Shown here: piece by piece, positions 23,098 to 34,900 of the stretch | How positions within the stretch are numbered: position 1 is the stretch's first letter | How the letters are laid out: every line of letters begins with the position of its first letter | From: Venturia oleaginea | Taxonomy: Eukaryota > Ascomycota > Dothideomycetes > Venturiales > Venturiaceae | Reading direction: 5' to 3' | Length of the DNA stretch: 64,000 nucleotides | NCBI GenBank assembly: GCA_013176395.1 | Contig: JABMLP010000016.1 | Span: 1,240,001-1,304,000 of the forward strand | Translations under genes and position numbers: made by a program | The notes under the pieces: model-generated | The model's input: only the letters and a program-made list of their open reading frames with translations | Databases searched by the model: none | Told to the model about the DNA's origin: nothing

Positions 23098-24207
23098 GCT
23101 GAATGAAGGAGTATGAATGGTATTTGAAGAGAATTACTGGTTGGGATTAGACAGTAGTAAGCGTGATTGAGAGAGTATGCTTACTATATAAAAGAAAAGA
23201 GGGAAAAGAGAGAAAGGTCCCCTGAACGGTTTTGACATTTCCTGTATTGAGGATGTGTTTCCGAGTCAATGGCAGGGAAAGTTTGGGCTGCTTACCAAAG
23301 GCAGTTGTTATCGATGATCTACTGCGAACGACCTGAGAGGACAAGGATAGAAAGGAAGAAGAGAATGTCGACTTGTGGTTGGCCGAGATAAGTATATATT
23401 CGAGGAATTTGAAAGAAGAGAATGATCGATTTGTAGTTGGTCGAGATGAGTACATATCAGAGAGGGTTGAAAGGAGAAGAAAAAGAAGTAGTTGGAAGTA
23501 TACTAGTGAAGAATATTTTTGGAGAGAGATCGGCCGTCCTTAAGTAGGGCCCTCAGACCTAGTGATCTGAGCTAGTGCTGTTGTAAGGTATTGCGTGATC
23601 CAAACCACTCTCGTGAATGAATCTAAACAGCAATTATGAAATGACAAAGCATCCTGTGCTAGGCAAAGAGGTAGTTACCCGAAAGCCTTTGTAAGCGTGA
23701 TCGATTGTTATGGTCATCAGTATATGGAAATATGGGGTTTGCATAGACTCAGCCCCACAACGTGAGATAGTTTGTGAAGGGAAAAGGAGTCTCGTGCAGT
23801 CTGGTAGTACAAACTTCTAATACTAGTCCAGGTATACTAATTTAACAAGTCTGTAGGTTAACCGAAAGATTGATCGGACTCCAAATTAATCATGCTGCTT
23901 GAAAGGGGGGAAAATATAATCGGTATTATCTTAACGTCACACCACGGTTCATTCGAGTTTGGAATTAAACATTAGGATAGGCAATCCGAATGCCTCCGAA
24001 CAGGCCCGCCTTCAAACTGCGATGTAGCATCCTTAAATGCCAGCTGCAGGAACGATCGAGTGCCGCTATAGTTGAGAAAATCGAAAAAATAAATCTCCAG
24101 CACCTTCAATAGTATTTGTTATAACAGAACAATAGACACCGAGAACTGTACGTTATTGCCCGAGCAAGAAAAGTTGCAACTTAACAAAGAGTACTTTGCA
24201 TCCCGAA
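23098..24207. other. Upstream region of the split gene, with a tandem duplication; no gene
   Basis: Purine-rich DNA near 23150-23520 should include the promoter of the split gene. No coding sequence is supported between 23500 and 24207. Confidence 0.35.
23350..23468. repeat. Two-copy tandem duplication, about 60-bp unit
   Basis: Two adjacent units share GAAAG-GAAGAGAATG, then CTTGTGGTTGGCCGAGATAAG versus TTTGTAGTTGGTCGAGATGAG. The unit boundary is near 23411. Differences are mainly G/A and C/T transitions. Confidence 0.6.
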
Positions 24208-25349
24208 TCATACAAATTTCAACTCGCCATCATCGTTCGTGAGCTTCTCGTCCAGGTAAATCCTATCCCAGACCCAACTGCCGTCACTGCGGCGTAGCTC
24301 AGCTTCCAACTTCTTGCCGCCATCCAAGAGCTGCACGTTCCTAGCAGAGCCTGCGAAGTTGCCTCCGCTAGGGACCCACTTGAAGTGACCATTATCGTTA
24401 CTTAGAACATGGTTGAGAGAAATAGATGACAATTTGTGATGTCCATTGACCGTAGTGCACTCGGCTATGAGATCATAGTCTCGATCCATGCTGATTTTGG
24501 TTGAGGAACTGGAGAAGTTCCCAAGCATCTGTTGACTAAAGTAGTGCTGCTGGGCTGGCATTGGCAACACTGGAGGCATTGGTTGCTGTGCTGATGCTGG
24601 TGGCGGTGGCGCCGGTTTGTTGTGATGGTCCTTGTACTTGTCTTCAAGTTTGTGGCCAGCATAGGCCCCACCTACCGTGCCTATGATGCCGTGATTCATT
24701 TTGTGGCCTGCGAAACCACCTGGCAAAGCTTTGTCAGCATAGATGATCCCGGGACAGGCTGAGTATCATACTTACCAGCAGCGCCTCCAGCTAGTGCTCC
24801 CATCAGTCCTCGTTCTTCGTCGGTTTGAGGAACCGACCCTGGCGGGTAGGCAGCAGGAGATGAGCTTGAAGGATAGGCACCATGATGTTGTTGATGTTGC
24901 AATGGATCACCTGCGTTGGGGCCAGTAGAAGGAGATGGGCCGCCGTATGGTCCCTGATGCTGCTGTTGAGCATTGTATTGATTGGGGGGCGTATATTGTT
25001 GGCCGTAGTTTCCGCCGGAAGGATTCGGATTCGGATGCTGGTATTGTGATGGACGTGATTGAGGTCCTCCGTAATTTGGAGGTTGACTATTTCCATAATA
25101 GCTAGCATTCTCTCCGCGTGACGTAGGAGGTTCTGCCGCGGGTGAGTATGGTGAGTTTGAGACTGGATATGGAGGAGGGTTGGACGATGGGTAGCCCTGC
25201 CCTTGATAGTTCGGCGGAGCCTGGCTGCCTTGACGGTACGATTGTCCTTGTGGAGGTGATCCTGCTGGTGGGTATTGCATGTTGGCGGGCTGATCTTGTT
25301 GGTAGTAGTCTGGTTTGGGCTTGATGACCATGTTGTTTGATGTTTTCAC
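24208..25349 (-). CDS. CVNH (cyanovirin-N homology) domain protein with Pro/Gln/Gly-rich N-terminus
   Basis: Two exons, complement of 24208-24719 and 24776-25349, give 361 residues. The first 180 residues are low-complexity Pro, Gln, Gly, Ser and Tyr (YPPAGSPPQGQS-like). A glycine-zipper-like stretch (GALAGGAAGGFAGHK...GTVGGAYAGHK) follows at about 180-214. The C-terminal CVNH domain, about 260-361, shows the family pattern: FSSSSTKISMDRDYDLIAEC, LSSISLNHVLSNDNG, FKWVPSGGNFAGSARNVQLL and IYLDEKLTNDDGEL. CVNH domains are typically carbohydrate-binding. No signal peptide is present, so it is probably intracellular. The intron has GTAAGT and GCCAG. Translation may start at 25349 or at the ATG six codons later (25331, MVIKPKPDYY). 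Confidence 0.88.
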
Positions 25350-25646
25350 ATTAGAAGGCGGGGATTGCTTGATCCTTATACATTTGGCCGATATACTGAC
25401 GCCTAGCTGAAGTCAAAGTCGGGATGATGATGATGGGCACGAGCAAGTGGGACGTTGTGGCTGTGCCCTGTGGGTCTTTTCTGTGGCTATGTCCTCTCAT
25501 CCCATCTTTCCTCCCGTGCCTCCCTCTTCCTCCACCACTCTCTCCACCGCGCAAATCCATCATTTCAGAGCCAAATTCGTCGATTCTTCATCAATTCACA
25601 TCATGTGAAGTAAGTTCCACGGGGATGGGCACTCCACGCAGAGACT
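25350..25646. other. Divergent upstream region of the CVNH gene and the HET remnant
   Basis: CT-rich DNA lies near 25495-25560. It is likely promoter for the CVNH gene; any first exon of the HET gene would also lie here, but I could not place one with confidence. Confidence 0.35.
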
Positions 25647-26204
25647 TTGGATTCGGCATCACCTGTCAGCTACTATTCATATGAACGCCTGCGACGTCCA
25701 AAAAGCATACGGCCACTAGATATTTTCCCAAAGAGGGCTGGAGATGCTGTCGAAGGGAAACTCTTCATCACCGATATCGACAATGCGCCCCCATTCGAAG
25801 TCATATCTTGCGTCTGGGGTAAGCCCGATGACCAGACCAATCTGAAGCTCGGCAACGCATTGATCCGGATTCCGAACAATCTTGCAACGGCCCTTCGACA
25901 AAGCCGAAAGGATGAAGCATCGCGGCTGCTTTGGGCTGACAGTGTTTGTGTTGACCAAGGAAGCAGGTTGCAAAAGTCCCACCAAGTCGCCCAGATGGGC
26001 TTAATCCACAAAACCGCATTCGAAGAAAGTAAGGATGGGGATGGGAAAGGAGAAGGGGAAGATGAAGATAAGAAGGTGCCGCCTCGTAGTGGACCGCTAG
26101 TGAAGAAGAGTGAGGATGTCGAGTTCTTTGGGCATATTGATACGTTCATCGAGGAAAACATGGATAGGATGGATCCACAGCTGAAGAGGTGCTCCAAATA
26201 TTGA
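25647..26204 (+). pseudogene. Truncated HET-domain (heterokaryon incompatibility) gene
   Basis: The frame carries the N-terminal half of a HET domain: FEVISCVWGKPDD, IRIPNNLATALRQSR, LLWADSVCVDQGSR and KSHQVAQMGLIHKTA. HET proteins act in self/non-self recognition after hyphal fusion. Here the homology stops where homologues continue with RRVxVWLG. It is replaced by an acidic low-complexity stretch (DGDGKGEGEDEDKK) and a short tail, then a stop at 26204. There is no in-frame ATG before the domain; the frame is open upstream to a TAA at 25611-25613, and an acceptor (CTGTCAG at 25663-25669) suggests a missing first exon. I read it as a truncated and rearranged copy, though a short expressed form is possible. 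Confidence 0.65.
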
Positions 26205-26530
26205 GGTGTGGAGATTTTTCGGCGTGTGGTATTTTCTTTGTGCTGTTGCGAAAATTTGAAGATTTGAAGTCGGTTGATAGAATCATTGGGAGGGGAATGT
26301 AAAGGAGATTGATTTCGTGGTGCTTGAGACTGAACAGTGTTGAGATGGTAAAGTCATCGTGACATTGCTGGCTCGATACGGGAAAGTTTTACCTGGGATT
26401 TCCTAGTACCATATAAAAGTGACTGGTACAGCTTGTTTTCCGAGTAAGGCAATATCCCAAGTTCCTGTCGTGAGCGACCCGTTAAAGGATGATGCATTGA
26501 TATCGAGATTTAAAGAGCAGAGGAAGTGTA

Positions 26531-26679
26531 CTATGGTATCTAGGGATTTAAATGTCTATCGGGCCTACAATGCTTTGACTGCCGCAAGGATTCACAGGGA
26601 TATTTTTGATGTAAAGCGGACGCAAGGCAGGGTTGACAAGGATGTGGCCGCTTGACATGTAAATCTCTAGATCACATAG
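26531..26679. mobile_element. 149-bp TA-flanked miniature inverted-repeat element, family A copy 2
   Basis: It is the same length as the copy at 11225-11373. The arms are CTATGGTATCTAGGGATTTA and its imperfect complement ending ATCACATAG, with TA at 26529-26530 and 26680-26681. The central 97 bp differs from copy 1 at about a dozen sites, mostly transitions, while the arms differ more but remain complementary to each other. Confidence 0.85.
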
Positions 26680-26681
26680 TA

Positions 26682-27044
26682 TGTCATTTCTTTTTGGAAT
26701 ATGGTTGGACTGGTGGCTGAAAGAGGGCAAGGCCACGTGACTAGACTGTAGATGCGAAACCAACAATATCAGTTTCATCTATCACCTCTAGCGACTCGGA
26801 CCCGGAATTTCTTTTCCTTTTCTAGATTCAGCCCATAAGACGCTGTTCCTCATTAAATAATCACGGAGTGAATCACGCTAGAACGGTGGTTCGTAGTCCT
26901 TCTTTGATGAGCTCAGGCAACCATGTGTCCATGGATGGAACTCTCCGTGGGAATGCGAAATACTGCATGGTATAGAAAAGTATGGCGAGTCGCATCTGCG
27001 ATAATGTCGTCCCCTCAACGTCGCTCGTTTTTGAGCCGTGAAAG
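26682..27044. promoter_or_regulatory. Upstream region of the tyrosinase gene
   Basis: This is the DNA between the miniature element and the tyrosinase ATG. The miniature element therefore sits about 365 bp upstream of the start codon. No clear TATA box is seen. Confidence 0.35.
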
Positions 27045-28364
27045 ATGTTGGTTTTGATTCTCTTGTCTTCGTTGAGCGCGTTCGTGTCTGCTGCGTCGGC
27101 GGAGTCGAACTCGAGTTGCACGAATCCCAAGATCAGGCGAGAATGGTAGGTTGCTGATTTTGAGTTATGCGTGAAGATCATATGCTAATGGGGTACCAAG
27201 GCGTGAGCTTACCGTCGCGGAACGCATCGACTACATCCGCGCGGTTCAGTGCATGCAAAGCAGTCCTCCGAAATCGAAGAAGTATTTCAGTGTCGTCCAG
27301 AGTCGTTATGACGACTTTGTCGCTCTGCATGCCAATGCGACTGGAGGCGGCATGAAAATGGACGGCTCCAAAGGCTGGGCGGATATGATGGCGAACCCTA
27401 TGAAGATGGCTACTTATACGAACAAAGGGATTCATCAAACTGGTGTGTTCCTTCCGTGGCACCGATATGCTCTGTCCATATGGGAGGATGCTTTGAGGGA
27501 CGAGTGTGGGTGGAAAGGGGGTCTGGCATATTGGGACTGGCATCGAGATACACCAGAGGCTGGAGGGGAGTGGCTGAAGTCGCCCGTACTTGATCCTGTC
27601 AGTGGCTATGGAGGCAACGGAGAACCCGCCAACGCCACGATGCCGGCTGGGTTAAACTCGACCACACTCGCCAGCCTCGCAAAAATTATACCGGGCTTGG
27701 ATTTACCAATGGGCGGAGGGTCTGGTGGAGGCTGTGTACGCGATGGGCCATTTCGAAACCGGACACTATCGATAGGACCTATGGGACAGATGACACCTAA
27801 TAACACTCGTTGTTTGACGAGAAACATCAATGTCAAGATGGCGCACATGTCGGCCAATTCGAAGAGCATGAAGAAAGTACTCAGCTCGAAGACCATGTTG
27901 GAATTTCGACAATCCGCGGAACGCGGTGGTATGGACTGGAGTATGAAAAAGGATGGTGGAGTCAGTGTCGACGCCTTTGGAAGCATACATAATATAGGGC
28001 ATTCAGGCATTGGTGGTGAGGTGAGACGTGGCGATTTGTTGTCTCATCGTCTTCATTTTACTGACAGTAACAGATGATGGATTTATTCAATTCCGTCAAC
28101 GACGCTTTGTTCTTCATGCACCACGCCGGAATTGACTTCATGTGGGATCTCTGGCAGCAACAGGATCCCAAGAGAATCATGGACACTGGAGGCTCGAGTG
28201 GCTTCTTTGACATGGCTCCGCTGACTCTGGACTCGCCGATTTGGGTCGGATTTGCTGGAGTGGATCGTAAAGCTGGCGAGGTGATGGATCCGCTGAATCG
28301 AGATGGACGGGGTGTGCTGTGCTACAAGTATGAGGGAAAGAGTTTTGATAGCTACTTCAAGTAG
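27045..28364 (+). CDS. Secreted tyrosinase-family copper oxidase
   Basis: Three exons, 27045-27145, 27201-28020 and 28074-28364, encode 403 residues. A signal peptide (MLVLILLSSLSAFVSAASA) precedes SCTNPKIRREW, the usual N-terminal start of the fungal tyrosinase domain. The CuA site has His near residues 77, 112 and 121 (GIHQTGVFLPWHRYALSIWE). The CuB site has SIHNIGH near 297-301 and ALFFMHHAGIDFMWDLWQQ near 318-336. The usual DPxF before the last His pair is here DALF. Such enzymes oxidise phenols to quinones, but many secreted fungal members have unknown substrates. Intron signals are clean (GTAGGT/CCAAG; GTGAGA/AACAG). The first exon is only found by splicing. Confidence 0.9.
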
Positions 28365-28760
28365 AAGTAATGAATGCTTGCCCCTTCAAGTAGAAATAAT
28401 GACAGCTTGCCCTATCGTTGCTCGAGTAAAGATCATCTCGCTGTCTTTCCATTTCATTTAATCCATGTTTTGCAATCTGATCTACCTGAGGGTCATTTCC
28501 TCGTGTTGTTATCAAAATGCAGGTTGCCGAGCGAGATGAGCTGGAGAGATGAGACGCTGACAAGATGCTGACTCATTCTTTGATGTCCCGAGATCCCGGT
28601 TCACGTTAGCGAACTATCCCGGTCAAAGCTTGGTGTGTCTTCAGAGTGCCTGGCACGCCTGACGACAATCGCATTTTCCACTGCATCGTCGCGAAATCTT
28701 TGCGGCATCATTCTTGGCCGACATCACCAACTTCAATGCCTTCTTGACAATCAATTGATC
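28365..28760. promoter_or_regulatory. Intergenic between tyrosinase and BRE4-like gene
   Basis: It begins with a short near-duplication, AATGAATGCTTGCCC(C)TTCAAGTAGAA / AATGACAGCTTGCCC, just after the tyrosinase stop. The rest should be the promoter of the next gene. No gene is seen. Confidence 0.35.
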
Positions 28761-31700
28761 ATGGGCACAAAGACTCCCACTCCAGACGTAGACAGCAGAG
28801 CCGACAAAGCGCCCGTCAACAGTAATGGCGACGACTCCGGAACCGCCGCGAAGGAGGAGGACGAGGAGAAAAAGAGCTTTACGTCGAGATTGAGGGGAAT
28901 TTGGACTGGAATTGATATGGACTTACCAACCCTTCTGACCATGATGAAAGGTGGCTTACCACCTGCCATATCAATGGCCATGTATGACTCTTGTCCAATG
29001 GTCGGCTCACAATTGTAACCCTGACACGGTCCTAGGTATCAATCAGATGCTGTCGCAAGCACTTACTCGACACTCGGATATCTCGTTGCCATCATTAGCA
29101 TCATCTCGTTTTGCATCATGCCACGAGCTAAATTCATTCAGACCATGATGATGAATCTCTTCGCCATTTGTCTCGGAGCTGCTGTGGGACTACTGGTTGT
29201 CTATTGCTCTGTTCAGGCCCGCCTTCACACGACAGTCATGTCAGCTTCTGGGTCTGCAGAAGCTGGAACAGTTCCGTACAATTCTTCCGCCTCCGCCGTG
29301 TCTGGTGTCTGGCTCTTTGTTCAAGTCTTCCTCGTCAATACTGTAAAAGCCAGATATCCTCAGTTTCAATTTCCTTCTATCATGTATTCCATCTGTGAGT
29401 CCTATCTCTTCTGGATCTGCTATCTCTCGCTGACCTACCACTAGTCGTCATCGTAACTTGCACATATTCTCCGCAATTTCCATCAATGACTTATGGAATC
29501 AGTTTCATGAGAAGACTACTGGAGACGTTCTTGACGGGCTTCGCGGTTGCGGCTGCTGTTCATTTCGTTATCTACCCCACAACCTGCCGGAAAATCGTGT
29601 TCAAAGAGTTTGCAGGCTACCTTGCAGCTCTTCAAGGCGGTCTGAAAGCTCATCAATCTTACTTGCATAGTCTCGAAGATCCCGACAATTTTGCGAAGGC
29701 TTTCGTAAGCGATGTTGACAGCACGACCAAACCCACTACCGAGGCCGCAGGTGTGCGAGCTGCTATTGGAGGCCTTACGGCTCTACACGGTAAGGAACGG
29801 TCTGTATCAATACTCTCCAGTAGAATGGCTGACAAGATTAGGCAAGCTACAAGCTGATCTGCCTTTCGCCAAGCGAGAAATCGCTCTCGGAAAGCTCGGG
29901 CCAGATGATTTCAAAGATCTTAACAAATCCATCAGGGCAGTCATGTTGCCAGTTGTTGGACTCGGCGCCATAATGGATGTATTCGACCGCATAGCTGCCG
30001 GACAAGGTTGGTCAGAAGCTCACTTGAAAGAGGGTCTAGATCCTGCTGAACAAGAGAGGCGGAACATGATTCTCAACGAATGGAGTGATAACATCAGAGC
30101 TTTGAGGGGCGCTTTTGACAGCATCATAGAAGTCATGGATGAAGGACTGGATCACATTGCGCTCCAGCTCCAATTGAAGAAGGCCCCAAAAGCAAAGAAG
30201 GGGCGCGCTTTGTCGGATGAGAATGCGGGAGACGATGTTGAAGCACGCGCGGAATCCACCAAACCAGGAGAAAAAGGCTTTGCGGATTATCTCGATAAGA
30301 AGACCATAGCATTCAATGCTGGAAAAGAGACAACCCTGAGAGCATGGTGTGAGCGACATGGCATAGAGCTAAGCACGCATTTCTTCGACCACCCAGCGGA
30401 TGCTCCTTACACAGAAACAGCTGCAGCGAAACACGAAGACCAAGAACGGCATACAAGAAATCAACGTCAACTATATCTGTTGCTCTATGTAAGTCGGTCC
30501 TCCTATCACCTGCAACTGCAAGCTAACACCCCTGCAGATCGAGTTTTTGCTGCACTCGTCAAGTCAGGCAATTCTTAACATGGTGAAATATGCGGACGAG
30601 AAGGTAGAGAATGGAGAACTTTCCAAGACTCGTTTGATCATGCCCGGCCTCAAGCGCACCAAGAAATGGCTCATGAGCATTACCAATGTAGACGATGGAT
30701 CTCGAGAAGATGGCAATGGTATCGGTGATATTGATCAAAGTGCTCAACATGTAGATATGGGCCAATCCTTTCGCCCACGAAAAGACCCAGAGCATCTTCC
30801 TCCAACGAACTCTGCCCAGAGGCTGGGCGATTCAATTCGAGGAATCCCAGGCTTCTTCCGCTCATCTCAAGCCGCTTTTGGTTTCCGAGTCGCTGTTGCG
30901 ACGATGTCCATCGCCATCATTGGGTTCCTGCACGATACTCAGACCTTCTTTGTGCAGAATCGCTTGCTCTGGGCAATGATCATGGTCGCCATCTCCATGA
31001 CCCCTACTGCAGGACAAAGTTTGTTTAGCTTTTTTCTGCGGATATTAGGTACTGTGGTCGCTATGATTGCTGCCTTCCTGGTCTGGTACATTCCTGATTC
31101 GAAGACGCCAGGAGTGTTAGTATTTCTCTGGTTCTTCAGCAGTATCGGTATCTATATACCATTGAAGAAGCCACAATTTGCCATTATTGGCATTATCAGG
31201 TACGTTTTATCATGAACAGAGGGCAAGCTTCCCAATGAAGACTAACAAAGCCAACAGTATCGTAACCACAACTTTGATCGTTGGTTATGAGCTGGAAGTA
31301 CGCAAGATTGGTCAAGCTGCCGCAACCTCAAACGGCCAAACGTTTTATCCGATATACATCCTCGGACCTTATCGCTTGGCATCCGTCACTGCCGGGCTAC
31401 TTGTTGCCTTCATCTGGACCATTTTTCCATACCCCATTTCCGAGCACTCGATACTGAGGCAGAGCTTGGGTGGAGCACTTTATTTGCTCGCTAACTATTA
31501 TTCGATTATCCACGAAACTGTTCAGGCACGCGTCCGGAACGATGAAGGAGATGCCGAGGATAAGCAAAGTCCTGGACACCGGCTGTCTAAGATGCGTCTA
31601 AAAGTCTTTGCCAAACAGATGCAGGTTCTGACAAACTTGAAGTCCTATTCAAATTTCGTTCAATGGGAGATTCCTATCGGCGGCAAGTTCCCTAAGCAGC

Positions 31701-32283
31701 ATTATGATGCTCTTATTACCTCCACAGAACAGTAGGTCAACTGACTCATTTCTCTATCTTGACTCACTTTGGACAGTATCATCAATTATATTTCGCTCAT
31801 CGGATATGCGTCAGCCAAATTTTCTGATGGGGCCGTCGAAGAAGAGAGCGTATGGGCGTCAGACTTCCGCAGAATGCTCACTTCTGTTCGAGCAACATCG
31901 CATGAGATCACTGGGCTACTGTCCCTCCTCTCTGCAAGCATTGCAAATGGCCAGCCACTCCCTCCCTACCTCAAGACGCCGCAGCCATATTTATTGTCTG
32001 CCAAGCTCGAGGCGATTGATCATGACATTCTCAGCGTTCGACATATTGCGGAACCGGGATATGCTGCCTTTGCTGTCATTCAAATCTCATCACGGTGCAT
32101 AATCGCAGAATTGGAAGTTCTTTTGAGGTATGCGCCTATCAAAAACCCATAATGCTATGTGCTAATCAAGTCAGAAATGTCAAGGAAGTGGTCGGCGAAC
32201 TTGATTTCTCTTTCCACATTGTCTCCACAGCGGCAAGCTCAAACGACACACTCAATACCAGTGAGAAAGATAAACACGATTAG
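28761..32283 (+). CDS. BRE4-like multi-pass membrane protein (DUF2422/DUF2421, aromatic-acid-exporter-like)
   Basis: Eight exons (28761-28981, 29036-29394, 29445-29789, 29842-30488, 30538-31199, 31258-31731, 31777-32127, 32175-32283) join in frame to 1055 residues. All introns have GT...AG ends and consistent phases. The layout is a charged N-terminus, a first membrane bundle (SFCIMPRAKFIQTMMMNLF, GVWLFVQVFLVNTV, LLETFLTGFAVAAAVHF), a long helical cytoplasmic part, a second bundle (AFGFRVAVATMSIAIIGFL, LLWAMIMVAISMTPTAGQS, IYIPLKKPQFAIIGI) and a C-terminal helical domain. Fungal proteins of this type include yeast Bre4, linked to brefeldin A sensitivity and endocytosis; the fold resembles bacterial aromatic-acid exporters. 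Substrate is unknown. No lesions are seen. Confidence 0.9.
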
Positions 32284-32401
32284 CTTGCCTACGGAAAGTA
32301 ATTCGAATTTGCGCAACCTGCGCAGCCAGCAAAGTAGCGCTCTGAAAGTCCGACAACTTAAATGTCCGAACCGTTGCCCGTCCCTGATAACAGTTCCAGC
32401 C

Positions 32402-32965
32402 ATGGCGGACAGTCATTTCCCGCAGCAGGTAAGATCTACCTAAACCTTCACACCCACGACTGAACGCATTTACTGACTAGATTTGCACAGGATGAACTAG
32501 ATAGAATTTACTGGCAGATTGTCAAAGGAAAACGCGCAATTCGAATCCGACAGATCAACGCAATAGTCCTCAGCGCCATCTCCTCCAACCAAAATTTTTA
32601 CCATCCCCCCTAACATTTTTGACGAAACGGTCTACGAACACATGAATTAGGAGAATGACGACAACAAGCCGCAAAAGGTAGGCATAAATACTCCTCACGT
32701 CCTGGATCGAGGGTCACAGGAACATCAAAGGAAACTCCGCCGCAAAGAGGTAGGCTTCCTCCATCGCGCAGCATCAGTGAGGCAGAATCAGCATAGACAT
32801 TTCATAATGGTTAGTTTAGACATCGACGCAGAGGAATCTGAAAATATGCACGCCGACTCCTTACTCAAACTCGACCGCACGTTACTCTGGACAAAGAGTA
32901 GGAATAATCAGGATGCGTACTTGGCTACACAGCCGGATACCCTCACGGGTATCGAGTTGTACTGA
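32402..32965 (+). pseudogene. Unrecognised gene remnant with frameshift and stop
   Basis: An ATG at 32402 (MADSHFPQQ) is followed by a good intron (GTAAGA, CTGACTAG, GCACAG) and DELDRIYWQIVKGKRAIRIR. After NQNF the frame breaks in a T-run near 32599; the next frame continues IPPNIFDETVYEHMN, meets a TAG, then reads ENDDNKPQK. Farther on come LDRGSQEHQRKLRR, then HFIMVSLDIDAEES and LLKLDRTLLWTKSRN, ending at a TGA at 32963-32965. The pieces are in a sensible order and hydrophilic. I do not recognise the family. One-base and one-codon lesions suggest recent loss. Confidence 0.4.
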
Positions 32966-34188
32966 GATCGATACGAGCACCAAAGAGTCCACAGCTTTTA
33001 GGGAGACCAAGGGCGGCGAAGATACAACAAGAACTGGTGGCTTTGCTTTTGAGGATGACATTGGGATTGAGATTTTCTACTGGCAATCTCTCTTGGTGAG
33101 ACTTCGGGATTGTCGACATAGATGGGGAAATATGGGTGGTATCTGTGAATTTTACCACTCGAGTTATAGTATTTTTTCGTTTTGACCCGAGAATAATGAC
33201 GGCGGACTTATACTATATAATGCAAGGTTAGAGGCTGCTATAAGAATAGCAACTGATCTTTGATGCTGAATTATAACTTTTTATCCCTCTAGCATGTGAT
33301 AATTACTGTTGCGATGCTAAATTCCGCGGATTCGTTTTCTTCAAGTTCTAGTATATTTTCCGAGATTCTATAGTAGGTCTCCTCCTTTATTTGAGATACA
33401 ATGATCAATAGTTCAAGCGTCTTGCTGCACGAGACTCGGCTTAATATCGGGTCCAACCGCGACCTCCAATCTCTTTTCTCGTATTCGCTCCCCGAAACCA
33501 TCACCTTATCATGTGCCAATTCCATCCAACAAGTGGTAAAGGTGTCGGCCCATTCCTGAGAGCGACGGAAGAGGCCGCAACGCGGCGGCTTTCGAAATAC
33601 GATAATGCCATGCTACCACCACGCGCGAGTTGAACTCCACCGATTTTTCAGCTTCACAGTGCCCTTAACCGATCGTACTTCGGGCATTCTTGCCTCAACG
33701 GACGGGTCAAGGATTTCGTAATGATGGGGATAGTACGACTCGCGGGTTGTCAATTTGTTTGCACGGAAGAACCAGACGACACGATTTTCTTTCAGCTTTA
33801 CGCTTCACTACTCACTGCATTCTGTATGCTTGCCAAGAAAGCTTATTAGTATTAAGCGCCTTTGGACGGTCGTATGGAAGGCTTGTTATGGCGCATGAAG
33901 CCTCGAACGTGTCTGGCTGGTTTGTTGGGGTAGCTGAGTTTCGGGAACAAATGTGGTCGTGATGCCTTTTGAGACGATTGGGAGGCAATGCAAATGCGCT
34001 TTATAAGTGCAGATACCCTTCTGAGAAGAAAGGAACTCGATAACATCGATAGGATATCCTCTTCATAGCAAATAAGATACCGCAGCTGCGGGTATGCCTT
34101 TATTATCTGCACAAGCACCCGACACTGAAGCCCAGTATCTTGTATTTTCACTTCGTCGTCAAAGATCTATCAGGATGATGATCGACCC
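32966..34188. other. No gene supported
   Basis: Short frames only. The first 200 bases may still belong to the preceding remnant (GGFAFEDDIGIEIFYWQS in another frame). The rest is A/T-rich near 33200-33400 and shows no family. Confidence 0.35.
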
Positions 34189-34900
34189 TCAGTAAATTGT
34201 CCTATCCCCGAAATCACCATAGGTTGCCTTTTCTTCATGCACGTCTAAGGCCTCTTGATCCCCAAGTATCTTTTCGATTCTCTTCCTGATCTCAGGGTCG
34301 TGGTGTCCCCATCCTCTCGCCATCTCCCGAAACTCCTCTCGATCTTCTTCGTTCATTTTCGACACTCCCGCGAAAGAATCACGTAGACCTTGGATTGCCC
34401 GTGGAGATGAGTTGGTCTGTCGCCAGAAGCTGGGGCCCTTTTGTCTGCAGTTTTGATGATGGGGTCCGTCGAATGATCGTGCGTTGGTCCGATCCAGTTG
34501 CTCTGGTTTCTGTCATCGCTCAGTCTTCAATGCGCCGTCCTCCTCGTCGGCCTGGTGTTCTTTGAATGGGGCTGACAAATAATGAGAGGCGAATTCCTTA
34601 TTTTCTTCGAAGCCTTGGACCGTGCTGCTTAATCTGCTTCCAGTGGGAAATGCTCGACAGGCGGTCTTGGTTGGACTCAAATGCTCGACTTCGACTTCGG
34701 CTCCATTTCTTGGCGCGAACTCTGCATCTTCACCATCGAGTTTCCTTCGATTCGTCCTTAAGCTTTTTGACTCATCGATAAGACGAACAGCAGGAGAGTT
34801 CATTTCGATAACCAGTTCTCGAAATCCATATTGGTTGTGCCTAGAAAATTCGGCGTACGAATGGAAAATCTGGGCGCAGATGATTCAGACATCGAGCATG
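34189..34900 (-). pseudogene. Unrecognised minus-strand gene with in-frame stops
   Basis: A single minus-strand frame reads QIFHSYAEFSRHNQYGFREL, VIEMNSPAVRLIDESKSL and HYLSAPFKEHQADEEDGAL up to KTER. It meets one TGA near 34513 and then continues QKPEQLDRTNARSFDG, RQTNSSPRAIQGLRDSF and MNEEDREEFREMARGWGHH to a TGA at 34189-34191. Another TGA lies upstream after LDV. Both inner stops fit CGA-to-TGA or TGG-to-TGA changes. The protein is hydrophilic and unrecognised. Confidence 0.45.

Noticed and set aside
26873..27181. Minus-strand 102-codon frame before the tyrosinase
   Set aside because: It covers the tyrosinase signal-peptide exon on the other strand; the plus-strand exon is supported by splice signals and motif.
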